Notes under the pieces: generated by a model
Database searches by the model: none
What the model saw: only the letters and a program-made list of their open reading frames with translations
Told to the model about the DNA's origin: nothing
Shown: piece by piece, positions 26,069-36,288 of the stretch
Position numbering within the stretch: the first letter of the stretch is position 1
Layout of the letters: the number at the start of each line of letters is the position of its first letter
Made by a program: the position numbers and the translations under genes
DNA from: Mycobacteroides abscessus ATCC 19977
GTDB lineage: Bacteria; Actinomycetota; Actinomycetes; Mycobacteriales; Mycobacteriaceae
Assembly (NCBI RefSeq): GCF_000069185.1
Contig: NC_010397.1
Coordinates: 3,410,001-3,474,000, forward strand
Length of the DNA: 64,000 bases
Reading direction: 5' to 3'

Positions 26069-27517
26069 ATGCCCGATCGAGTGGTCACCGCCGAAACCCT
26101 GGCCCGTCACCTAGGCCAGTGGCGCACCGCAGGTTCCGCAGGACCTGCCTATGGGGCCTTGGCCGACGCGATACGGCTTCTCGTCATCGACGGACGACTG
26201 CCCCTGGGCGTCCGGATCCCCAGTGAGCGAGCACTGGCCAGCGCCCTACATGTCAGCCGCACCACCGTAACCACTGCCTATGCCGAACTACGTGAGAGCG
26301 GCTATCTGCGTGGCCGCCAGGGTGCACGCAGCACCACAGCACTGCCCGGGCCCGATCGAACAGGCTCGGCCACAACGGGATTGATGAGCCCCATGGTCGA
26401 CCTACAGAATGCCGCCACGGCCGCACCGGCTGCCGCGGTGCTTGAGGCGTACCAGGCGGCACTGACCACGCTGCCCACTCACCTCCGGGGCATCGGTCAT
26501 GAGCTGGTGGGTATTCCGGAGCTGCGGCCCCGCATCGCTGAACACTTCTCGCGGCGCGGACTGCCCACCACCGAGGACCAGATCATGGTCACCTGCGGCG
26601 CTCAGCAGGCCATCGCGCTACTCCTCGGGGCATTCGTGGAACCCGGAGACCGTGTGCTGGTGGAGCAGCCGACCTACCACGGCGCCCTGGACGCCATCTC
26701 TCAGCGGGGTGCACGTCCGGTGCCCGTGCCCATGCACACGCATGAGCGCGACTCCGGCTGGGACATGACCGGTATGGAGACCACCATCCGCCAGACGGCG
26801 CCAAACCTGGCGTACTTGGTGCTGGACAACCACAACCCCACCGGCCTAACGATGCCACTGGGGCAGCGAAAGGCATTGGCCGACATCATTTCCCAGACCA
26901 GAACACGCACCGTCGTGGACGAGTCACTCGTAGGCGTTTGGCACCAAAACCACACACCCGCGCCAATGGCCGCATTGGTGTCCCGTCCCGAGCTGGTGGT
27001 CACTATCGGTTCCATGTCGAAGTCGTTTTGGGGCGGAATGCGCGTCGGGTGGATTCGTGCCGACCGCACCACCATTGCCCGTCTCGCCGCGGTGCGCTCG
27101 GCCATGGATACCGGCACACCGATCCTGGAGCAGCTTGCCGCCGCCGAACTGCTGGAACGTGCCGAGGAGGTTGAGGCCGCGCAGCGCGAAACTCTTCGTG
27201 CGCGCCGCGCCCTGGTGGTGAGCGAGCTGCACCGCCGGCTCCCGGAATGGGAACTACAAGAGGCCGACGGCGGGCTGTGTATCTGGGCCCGGCTGCCGGC
27301 ACCGATGAGCACCGCACTTGCCGCCGCAGCCGCGCGCCTCGGGGTCCGCATTGCCGCCGGACCACGGTTTGGGGTCGGCGGATCGCTGGAGCGCTTTGTG
27401 CGGTTGCCGTTCACACAGCACGACGATCAGTTGTTGCGCGGCGTGGAACTGCTCGCCCAGGCCTGGCACACCGTTACCGGCGCACTCCCCCTTGCCGATT
27501 CGACGATGGTGGGCTGA
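26069..27517 (+). CDS. MocR-type GntR regulator with aminotransferase-like domain (YczR-like)
   Basis: 482 residues. N-terminal GntR winged helix: LADAIRLLVIDGRLPLGVRI, then PSERALASALHVSRTTVTTA. From about residue 110 there is a fold-type I aminotransferase domain, with VTCGAQQAIALLLGAFVEPG, YLVLDNHNPTGLTMPLGQ and SMSKSFWGG holding the PLP lysine (Lys318). MocR proteins use PLP as effector. Divergent pairing with a YczE gene and the shared repeats mark it as a probable YczR-subgroup regulator of that gene. ATG at 26069, 3 bp after the last operator repeat. Confidence 0.9.
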   Translation: MPDRVVTAETLARHLGQWRTAGSAGPAYGALADAIRLLVIDGRLPLGVRIPSERALASALHVSRTTVTTAYAELRESGYLRGRQGARSTTALPGPDRTGSATTGLMSPMVDLQNAATAAPAAAVLEAYQAALTTLPTHLRGIGHELVGIPELRPRIAEHFSRRGLPTTEDQIMVTCGAQQAIALLLGAFVEPGDRVLVEQPTYHGALDAISQRGARPVPVPMHTHERDSGWDMTGMETTIRQTAPNLAYLVLDNHNPTGLTMPLGQRKALADIISQTRTRTVVDESLVGVWHQNHTPAPMAALVSRPELVVTIGSMSKSFWGGMRVGWIRADRTTIARLAAVRSAMDTGTPILEQLAAAELLERAEEVEAAQRETLRARRALVVSELHRRLPEWELQEADGGLCIWARLPAPMSTALAAAAARLGVRIAAGPRFGVGGSLERFVRLPFTQHDDQLLRGVELLAQAWHTVTGALPLADSTMVG

Positions 27518-27524
27518 CGTCCGC

Positions 27525-27544
27525 GCACCGCACCGCACCGCACC
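27525..27544. repeat. (GCACC)4 pentanucleotide repeat
   Basis: Four perfect GCACC units abut the left arm of the long hairpin between the MocR gene and serB2. A short repeat of this kind could vary in copy number by slippage. Confidence 0.8.
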
Positions 27545-27604
27545 GCGAGCATGCCCAAATGTGCCTAAATACCGCATATTTGGGCACATTTGGGCATGCT
27601 CGCG
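27544..27604. terminator. 28-bp-stem intergenic hairpin between the MocR gene and serB2
   Basis: Arms 27544-27571 and 27577-27604 are complementary over 28 positions with one G-T pair (27566/27582) and a 5-nt loop. Each arm carries a doubled AAATGTGCC-like motif. The stops of two convergent genes flank it, so a bidirectional terminator is likely, although the stem is far longer than needed and lacks a U-tract. Confidence 0.75.
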
Positions 27605-27614
27605 CCAGGAAAGG

Positions 27615-30625
<3,011 letters not shown>

Positions 30626-30756
30626 CTAGCCCGCGCCACCCCCGATCGCGGAGCGGGTCCTACACAGAGTCGTATTTGAGTGACGCAACCGCGCTCACCG
30701 GGCTCTTTCGCGGTCCTACCCGCGTGTTCGAGGGCTCGCCCGGTAAGTTCGACCGC

Positions 30757-31797
30757 GTGCAGACGGCGAGGTTGTGGGGCGCTGCCGCGATATCGGCGGC
30801 ACTGGTGACGGCGACGGTGTCGGGCTGTACCGAGAAACCCACCAATGAGACCCCGAGCACTCTGGCGACCAGCACAACGAAGATCGCCAGTGCCGGCGTG
30901 TTGGGCAACGCACGCAAGCCCGACGAGTCCTGTGCGAAGGATGCCGCGGCCGTCGATCCGTCCGCGCCCCGCGAGGTACGACATGCCCAAGGCGAGACCG
31001 AAGTGCCCGAAGACGCCAAACGCATCGTGGTTCTCGATGCCGGCGCGATCGACACGCTCTGCGCACTGGGACTGCAGGACCGGATCGTTGGAGTGGCGCT
31101 GGCGGACCAAGCGGCCGCTCCCCCGTCGTACCTGGGCACCACGGTCCACAACCTGCCGTCGATCGGACCGATGGCGTCGCCGGATCTGGCCAAGATCGGT
31201 GCCGCCAAGCCCGATTTGATTCTGAGTTCGGCCGGTGAGCAGAACTCCTACCTCGACCTGAGCGCCATCGCACCCACCGTGATCGTCTCCGGGCACGATC
31301 TGGCCGAGCACGTTCGCTTGGTGGGCAAGGCCACCAGGCGAACGGCCGACACCGACAAGTTGTGGACCGGGTTCGTCGACGCGGCCAAAAAGGTAGGCCG
31401 CGAGAACGACGCCGCGCACTTCCAGGCCTCCATCGTGCAGTTCACCGACCAGACCGTGCGGGTATACGGCGCGAACAACTTCCCGGCCTCGGTGCTCGCC
31501 ACCGTGGGGCTAGATCGCCCTGCCACGCAACGATTTACCGATACACCGTTCATCGAGATCGGCACGGAGGACTTCTCGGCGGCAGAAGGCGACATCATCT
31601 ACGTCTCGTTCACCAGTTCATCGGCCAAGGATCGCGCGGCCCGGATTTTTGGCAGCAAGCCCTGGATGGCGCTGGGCGCCACGCGCGATAACCGGGTGTT
31701 CGCGGTCAACAACGAGGTCTGGCAGACCGGGGATGGAATCGTCGCGGGCCGCGGAATTCTCGACGACTTGCAGTGGGTCAACGCGCCGATCAACTAG
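30757..31797 (+). CDS. fecB: FecB-like periplasmic binding lipoprotein
   Basis: 346 residues from GTG 30757 (VQTARLWGAAAISAAL), giving a signal peptide and lipobox with Cys24 (TVSGC). The frame is open 87 codons further upstream but that part is not signal-like. A class III (helical-backbone) substrate-binding domain follows: KRIVVLDAGAIDTLCALGLQ, then PSIGPMASPDLAKIGAAKPD and VYGANNFPASVLATVGLDRP. Homologues bind iron-siderophore or heme complexes; Rv3044 also affects envelope integrity. No transporter partner is adjacent. It is divergent from ctaD. Confidence 0.88.
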   Translation: MQTARLWGAAAISAALVTATVSGCTEKPTNETPSTLATSTTKIASAGVLGNARKPDESCAKDAAAVDPSAPREVRHAQGETEVPEDAKRIVVLDAGAIDTLCALGLQDRIVGVALADQAAAPPSYLGTTVHNLPSIGPMASPDLAKIGAAKPDLILSSAGEQNSYLDLSAIAPTVIVSGHDLAEHVRLVGKATRRTADTDKLWTGFVDAAKKVGRENDAAHFQASIVQFTDQTVRVYGANNFPASVLATVGLDRPATQRFTDTPFIEIGTEDFSAAEGDIIYVSFTSSSAKDRAARIFGSKPWMALGATRDNRVFAVNNEVWQTGDGIVAGRGILDDLQWVNAPIN

Positions 31798-31849
31798 CTG
31801 CCGAGATCGCACCGCTCCAGCCCAGGGCCCCAGGCGCTACGCTCCCGGC

Positions 31850-32128
31850 ATGTACCACGTACTGCAGCTGACCTATACCCAACCGATCGACGTGGTGGAC
31901 GGTGTCCGCCCCGCACATCTGGAGTGGCTCGATGCCGAGATCGCGGCAGGCAACATACTGATCAGCGGCCGCAACGAGGCGGGTACCGGCGGCGTGTTGA
32001 TCACCGGCGATATTAGCGCCGAGAATGCGCAGGCCCTGATCGCCGCCGATCCCTACACCGCGGCCGGAGTGGCCGAATACACCCGGACCGGTTTCAACGC
32101 GGGTCGCAAAGCAGACATAATCCCGTGA
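31850..32128 (+). CDS. YciI-family protein
   Basis: 92 residues from ATG 31850 (MYHVLQLTYTQPIDVVD). YCII pattern: ferredoxin-like fold with RPAHLEWLDAEIAAGNILIS, then GGVLITGDISAENAQALIAA and DPYTAAGVAEYTRTGFN, which includes the DP turn preceding the active-site-like pocket. The function is unknown; relatives are dehydrogenase-like or decyclising enzymes. The stop overlaps the next gene's GTG by 4 nt, so the two are coupled. Confidence 0.82.
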   Translation: MYHVLQLTYTQPIDVVDGVRPAHLEWLDAEIAAGNILISGRNEAGTGGVLITGDISAENAQALIAADPYTAAGVAEYTRTGFNAGRKADIIP

Positions 32129-32637
32129 GCGACAACCGATTTCCTGAGAATAGGTGGGGCAACCCCGACAGCACGCTATCCCGGCTCGCGGCCAAGTTCG
32201 CCGCCACCAAGCCGGGTTCGTGGGTCATCCGGAAGCTGACACCACTGGACCGAGCCGTCATGCAGCGCACCGGAAGTCGCTATACCGTGCTGGGCCCGCT
32301 GGGATTGTCGACCTTGTTGCTCACCACCACCGGCCGCAAGTCCGGGCGGCCCAGGGTATCACCGCTGCTGTACTTGCACGACGGTGACCGAATTGCATTG
32401 GTGGGCAGCAACTTCGGCCAGGAGAAGCACCCGGCGTGGACCGCCAATCTGCTGGCGGACCCCCGCGCCAAGGTGACGCTGGCCGGCCAAACCATCGAGG
32501 TGCTGGCAACTCCCCTCGAGGGCCCCGAACGCGACGACTACTACCGCCGCTTCGAGTCGATGCTGGAGGTCTACTCGGCCTATAAGGGTCGCACCGGACG
32601 GGAAATCAGGGTCTTCACCCTCGAACGCATTAACTAA
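32125..32637 (+). CDS. Deazaflavin (F420)-dependent nitroreductase-family protein
   Basis: 170 residues from GTG 32125, overlapping the YciI gene. The Ddn-type core is GLSTLLLTTTGRKSGRPRVS, then GDRIALVGSNFGQEKHPAWT and ANLLADPRAKVTLAGQTIEV, with C-terminal YYRRFESMLEVYSAYKGRTG. It probably binds F420 and reduces a lipid, quinone or nitro substrate; the true substrate is unknown. It is the second of three such paralogues in the window. Confidence 0.9.
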   Translation: MSDNRFPENRWGNPDSTLSRLAAKFAATKPGSWVIRKLTPLDRAVMQRTGSRYTVLGPLGLSTLLLTTTGRKSGRPRVSPLLYLHDGDRIALVGSNFGQEKHPAWTANLLADPRAKVTLAGQTIEVLATPLEGPERDDYYRRFESMLEVYSAYKGRTGREIRVFTLERIN

Positions 32638-32654
32638 AGCTACTCGTTACAGTC

Positions 32655-32666
32655 AGTACGCGTACT
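32655..32666. promoter_or_regulatory. Perfect 12-bp palindrome upstream of an SRPBCC gene
   Basis: AGTACGCGTACT is a perfect palindrome in an AT-rich 134-bp gap, about 42 bp upstream of a consensus -10. It is a candidate operator for an unidentified regulator. Confidence 0.35.
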
Positions 32667-32707
32667 ACATGTACCGGTATTAACCAGGATATTTGCCGCG
32701 ATTTTTC

Positions 32708-32713
32708 TATAAT
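32708..32713 (+). promoter_or_regulatory. Consensus -10 hexamer
   Basis: TATAAT lies 59 bp before GTG 32772. No convincing -35 is present at 17-18 bp spacing, which is common for mycobacterial SigA promoters. Confidence 0.45.
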
Positions 32714-32771
32714 TACCCCGATGTCGTCCATTTTGGGCTAACGTTCCCCGCAGCCTGCGGAAGGACGGAAC

Positions 32772-33245
32772 GTGATCCAGGAACGCATCGACATCGCTGT
32801 CGCCGCTCGGCCGGAGACGGTCCTCGAAGTACTCAAGGACGTCGAATCCGTCGACCGTTGGCTGCGCCCACATCTACCGGCCTGGCCTCCGGTCACGAGC
32901 AATATGACGGTCGTCGAGTCGTTTGAGGACGGCTCGCCGCGGCTGGTGCGAACGGTCAGTTCCACCCTGGGAATCTCGGATGATTCCCTGACCGAGTACC
33001 AGTGGTATCCGGACGGTTGCCAACTAACCCTGCTAGAAAGCAAGACGCTGCGCCACAACGTCAGCCGATTCACGGTCATTCCCGACGAGCCCGAATCGCG
33101 ACTGACCGCCGAGATCGCACTCGATCTCAAGATCAGGCTACCGGGACTGTTGGAGCGCCAGCTCAAGAAAACTCAAGTGGGGTTCGTCAAGAGTTTCCAG
33201 CGCGCACTTGCCGCGGAATCAGCTCGGCGCGAATGCCGTTCCTAA
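32772..33245 (+). CDS. SRPBCC-family protein
   Basis: 157 residues from GTG 32772 with GGAAGGA about 7 nt upstream. The pattern is ERIDIAVAARPETVLEVLKD, then VESVDRWLRPHLPAWPPV, a beta-sheet with LTEYQWYPDGCQLTLLESKT, and the long C-terminal helix LLERQLKKTQVGFVKSFQRA. This is the polyketide cyclase/dehydrase lipid-transport-like group in mycobacteria; the ligand is unknown. It ends 14 bp before the convergent SRPBCC gene. Confidence 0.75.
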   Translation: MIQERIDIAVAARPETVLEVLKDVESVDRWLRPHLPAWPPVTSNMTVVESFEDGSPRLVRTVSSTLGISDDSLTEYQWYPDGCQLTLLESKTLRHNVSRFTVIPDEPESRLTAEIALDLKIRLPGLLERQLKKTQVGFVKSFQRALAAESARRECRS

Positions 33246-33258
33246 CATCGAGGATTCG

Positions 33259-33663
33259 CTAACCTGTCGTCCGGCGTTTGACCGAACGCAGGATATGGTT
33301 GGTCGCCAACACATGTCCGCGCGTACCGATCACCAGAGTTCGGTAGATCCGGCCACGCAGCCCAGGAAAATCGGCATAGGTCTGAGCACGCAGCTGGGTA
33401 CCACCATCATGGGTATCGCCGAGCTCGAATATCAGTTCGTATCGCGAAAAGTGATGCTGCCCTGCCAAACTCAACTGTCGGCCGGGCACGACACCGGCAA
33501 TGGCGAAGCCCGCACGCGGACGCGCCCCCAACAACGTCCCGAGCGCACTGCGCTCCGAGGACTGCAAGAACCCATCGACGTAACGTCGCAGACCGTCCCA
33601 GACCCGGACCCGTGGCGCGTCGATGCGGATCGCATGCTCGTCAATATAGGATAAATGTTCCAT
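33259..33663 (-). CDS. Short SRPBCC-like protein
   Basis: 134 residues. Contains the SRPBCC-like start HAIRIDAPRVRVWDGLRRYV, a GARPRAGFAIAGVVPGRQLS segment and a C-terminal YRTLVIGTRGHVLATNHILR in place of the usual long helix. The function is unknown. It is divergent from a TetR gene with an AATGTTC/GAACATT inverted repeat between their starts, so it is the likely target of that repressor. This resembles the SRPBCC/TetR pair at 13.4-14.6 kb. Confidence 0.65.
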   Translation of the reverse strand: MEHLSYIDEHAIRIDAPRVRVWDGLRRYVDGFLQSSERSALGTLLGARPRAGFAIAGVVPGRQLSLAGQHHFSRYELIFELGDTHDGGTQLRAQTYADFPGLRGRIYRTLVIGTRGHVLATNHILRSVKRRTTG

Positions 33664-33696
33664 ATCTCACGGTCTACCAGAATTAGGACGAACATT
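33654..33696. promoter_or_regulatory. Inverted repeat between the SRPBCC and TetR starts
   Basis: AATGTTC (33654-33660) and GAACATT (33690-33696) are perfect 7-bp arms 29 bp apart, and both are followed on the top strand by CCATAT. The left arm lies at the very 5' end of the SRPBCC coding sequence. It is a candidate TetR operator. Confidence 0.4.
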
Positions 33697-33700
33697 CCAT

Positions 33701-34273
33701 ATGGCCCCCGAACGCAAACATGCCAGCGATGCCATCCTCGATGCGGCGCGTTCGCTCCTACTCGACGGCGGTCCCCGCGCCGCAACCATCGCCGCCATCG
33801 CCGGTGCGTCCGGCGCCCCGCCCGGAACGCTGAATCACCGCTTCGGCAATCGCGCGGCGATCATGTCGGCGACATGGCTGCGCGCGGTCGAACGTTTCCA
33901 TGAGCACGCGCTGCGCGCACTGCATTCCGCTGGTGACCCCGTGGAAACCGCAGTGGCACTTTCACTCTCGGTGCCTGCCTTCGCACGCGCCTATCCGGAG
34001 GACGCCCGGCTGCTGCTTTCCCTGCGCAGCGCCGACATCCTTGGCGCCGAGGCGAACTCCACGCTTGACGAGATGAACGCACCGTTGTTCACCGCCATGC
34101 GCGACCTGACCCGGGCCATATACCAGCGCGGTGACGCGCGCTCGCGCGACCGGCTTCTGCGAGCCGTGGTGGACTTGCCGTATGCCGCCGTTCGCCGCCA
34201 CATGCCCACACTGCCCGGATGGCTCGAAGAAGACCTGGCGGCAGCGGTCCGCGCACTCTTGGCATCGCGATGA
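33701..34273 (+). CDS. TetR-family regulator
   Basis: 190 residues. HTH: ASDAILDAARSLLLDGGPRA, then ATIAAIAGASGAPPGTLNHR and FGNRAAIMSATWLRAVERF. The second helix has an unusual PPG turn before the recognition helix. The C-terminal domain is all-helical. Its stop overlaps the ATG of an EamA exporter (ATGA), and the divergent gene is a short SRPBCC protein, so it may control both directions. Confidence 0.88.
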   Translation: MAPERKHASDAILDAARSLLLDGGPRAATIAAIAGASGAPPGTLNHRFGNRAAIMSATWLRAVERFHEHALRALHSAGDPVETAVALSLSVPAFARAYPEDARLLLSLRSADILGAEANSTLDEMNAPLFTAMRDLTRAIYQRGDARSRDRLLRAVVDLPYAAVRRHMPTLPGWLEEDLAAAVRALLASR

Positions 34274-35139
34274 CTGATCGTCGGCGCCATCGGCTGGTTG
34301 CCCCCGCACTCATGCTCGTCAGCGGGACATCGATGTATATCGGCGCGGCAGCCGGCGTCAGCCTATTCCGCTGGCTCGACCCGGCCAGCGTGGCATGGCT
34401 ACGGATATGCGGTGCGGCACTGGTATTCCTGGCCATCGCCCGGCCAGGCCGCGCGGCCTGGCAAGGTCGGGCATTCTGGTGGGCAAGCAGCTTCGGCGTG
34501 ATCACCGCGCTCATGAACATGTCGTTCTATCTGGCCATCGATCGCCTCCCGCTGGGTACCGCGGTGGCGATCGAATTCCTTGGGCCGATCGGCGTGGCGG
34601 CCATGGGATCGCGTTCCCTGCGTGAAGGGTTCTCCGTGCTGGCAGCACTCGTCGGCGTGCTCCTGATCGCCGACGTTCAGCTCGCCGCCGAACCCGCGGG
34701 AATGGCTTTCGCACTACTCGCCGCGCTGTTCTGGGCCGGGTACATCGTCGTCGGAAAACGTGTTGCATTACAAGGAAAACCGGCCGATTCACTCGCGATT
34801 GGCTTCACGGTCGCCATGGTGGTGACGTCGCCGGTCCTGGCTTATGGGATCGCGGGCGCCCATGGCGGCATCCCGATTCCCCGCATCCTGGCGCTGGGCC
34901 TACTGATGGGTGTGCTCTCCAACGTCATCCCGTACGGACTCGACCAAGTGATCTTGCGGCGCGCCGGTCAAAGCTACTTCGCGGTGCTGCTGGCACTCCT
35001 ACCGCTCTCGGCGACCGCGATCGGCGTACTCGTCATGCACCAGATTCCTAGCACCCCCGAGCTACTCGGCATCCTCGCGATCGTGGTGGCTGTCGCCGCA
35101 CGCCGAGACGCCCCACCGGGTGGTAACTTGGCCATATGA
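34270..35139 (+). CDS. EamA/RhtA-type drug or metabolite exporter
   Basis: 289 residues from ATG 34270, with about ten hydrophobic helices in two EamA repeats. Typical elements are GAAAGVSLFRWLDPASVAWL, ALMNMSFYLAIDRLPLGTAV, IEFLGPIGVAAM and, in the second half, YGLDQVILRRAGQSYFAVLL. RhtA-like members export threonine, homoserine or other small amphipathic metabolites; the substrate here is unknown. It is flanked and overlapped by two TetR genes (4 nt each side), so all three form one coupled operon. Confidence 0.9.
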   Translation: MTDRRRHRLVAPALMLVSGTSMYIGAAAGVSLFRWLDPASVAWLRICGAALVFLAIARPGRAAWQGRAFWWASSFGVITALMNMSFYLAIDRLPLGTAVAIEFLGPIGVAAMGSRSLREGFSVLAALVGVLLIADVQLAAEPAGMAFALLAALFWAGYIVVGKRVALQGKPADSLAIGFTVAMVVTSPVLAYGIAGAHGGIPIPRILALGLLMGVLSNVIPYGLDQVILRRAGQSYFAVLLALLPLSATAIGVLVMHQIPSTPELLGILAIVVAVAARRDAPPGGNLAI

Positions 35140-35726
35140 CTAACTTGGCCGATCGGCCAAATTCCGCACGGGGCGATCGTCGGCGCACGCAGCTGGTGCG
35201 TGCCGGCGTGGAACTACTGTCCGAGGGAGGCTGGCCCGCGGTGACCACCCGTGCGGTCGCCGCCCGCGCAGGCACCAATCCCGGCCTGATCCACTACCAC
35301 TTCGGCGGCCTGCCGGGCCTGCACTGCGCGGTCGCCCGCGAAACCTGCGAGTTGGTGATCAGCCCGCTGGTCGCGACGTTTCTCGACGCACCCGATACCC
35401 GCGCCGCTCTGCACGCGATGCGGGACGCGCTGCCCCAGGCCGCGAGTGACGACAACGCGATGCACCTGGCCGTCGAGCTCATCGCCGGAGCGACCCGCGA
35501 TGCCGACTTGGGCGCCGCACTGGGCACCAAACTCAAAGAGGTACGTGCCGAGATCGCCGACCACGTGCGACTGCGCCACCCGGATTGGCCCCGGCGACGA
35601 GCGGCCGGGATGGCAACACTGATCGTCGCGTTCATGGACGGCCTGGTGCTACACCACACCGTCGACCCCAATATCGAGACGGCCGAAGCGTTTTCACTGC
35701 TGGAAAGTCTGCTGGACGAGGAGTAG
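35136..35726 (+). CDS. TetR-family regulator
   Basis: 196 residues from ATG 35136. HTH: RRTQLVRAGVELLSEGGWPA, then VTTRAVAARAGTNPGLIHYH and FGGLPGLHCAVARE. A helical ligand domain follows. It overlaps the EamA gene by 4 nt. A perfect 16-bp palindrome lies within its first codons (35145-35160), suggesting intragenic autoregulation. It is followed after 3 nt by an F420-type oxidoreductase gene. Confidence 0.88.
   Translation: MTNLADRPNSARGDRRRTQLVRAGVELLSEGGWPAVTTRAVAARAGTNPGLIHYHFGGLPGLHCAVARETCELVISPLVATFLDAPDTRAALHAMRDALPQAASDDNAMHLAVELIAGATRDADLGAALGTKLKEVRAEIADHVRLRHPDWPRRRAAGMATLIVAFMDGLVLHHTVDPNIETAEAFSLLESLLDEE
35145..35160. promoter_or_regulatory. Perfect 16-bp palindrome inside the 5' coding region of a TetR gene
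   Basis: TTGGCCGATCGGCCAA is perfectly symmetric and lies 9 bp into the coding sequence. A second AACTTGGCC copy lies 16 bp upstream at 35125-35133, within the end of the EamA gene. Confidence 0.5.
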
Positions 35727-35729
35727 TTC

Positions 35730-36206
35730 GTGAAAAAGATCCAAAAACCCAAACCCCCAACTGGATTCCAGCGCCTGCTGTGGCGACTGCCTATCACGCT
35801 GTTTCGGGCCCATCTCGGCTTTCTGGTGACCAAACGAATCATGCTGCTGACCCATACCGGCCGGGCCTCAGGCCGACCCCGTCAAGCCGCACTCGAGGTC
35901 GTCGAACACGGCGACGACGGCAGCATTGTCGCGGCCTCGGGCTTTGGCCGTGCCGCCGACTGGTACAAGAACGTTCGCAAGACGCCCGAGGTCACCATCC
36001 AGGTCGGCGGCCGCGCTCATCGCGCGCGGGCCGCAGAGCTGTCCACCGACGAAGGCGGTGACCTCATGGCGCACTACGCGATGAGGCGCCCGCGCTCGGC
36101 CAAACAACTGAGTCGTCTGATGGGCTTTGAGGTCGACGGCTCCGCCGACGACTTTCGCGAGGTAGGGCGCGCCATCCCGTTTGTGAGGTTCACCCCCATG
36201 CCGTAA
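35730..36206 (+). CDS. Deazaflavin (F420)-dependent nitroreductase-family protein
   Basis: 158 residues from GTG 35730 with GACGAGGAG just upstream in the preceding gene. The core is RIMLLTHTGRASGRPRQAAL, then GSIVAASGFGRAADWYKNVR and KTPEVTIQVGGRAHRARAAE. It is the third Ddn-type paralogue in the window; all three share the TGRKSG-like cofactor motif but differ elsewhere. It belongs to the TetR/EamA/TetR operon by position. The substrate is unknown. Confidence 0.88.
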   Translation: MKKIQKPKPPTGFQRLLWRLPITLFRAHLGFLVTKRIMLLTHTGRASGRPRQAALEVVEHGDDGSIVAASGFGRAADWYKNVRKTPEVTIQVGGRAHRARAAELSTDEGGDLMAHYAMRRPRSAKQLSRLMGFEVDGSADDFREVGRAIPFVRFTPMP

Positions 36207-36288
36207 CCGTGTTGCCAGGACGTGCTCAGCTCGTGCCCGTACACTCCGCGAACAACTGGATAGTGACGGATTCGGAGGGCATTGATCG

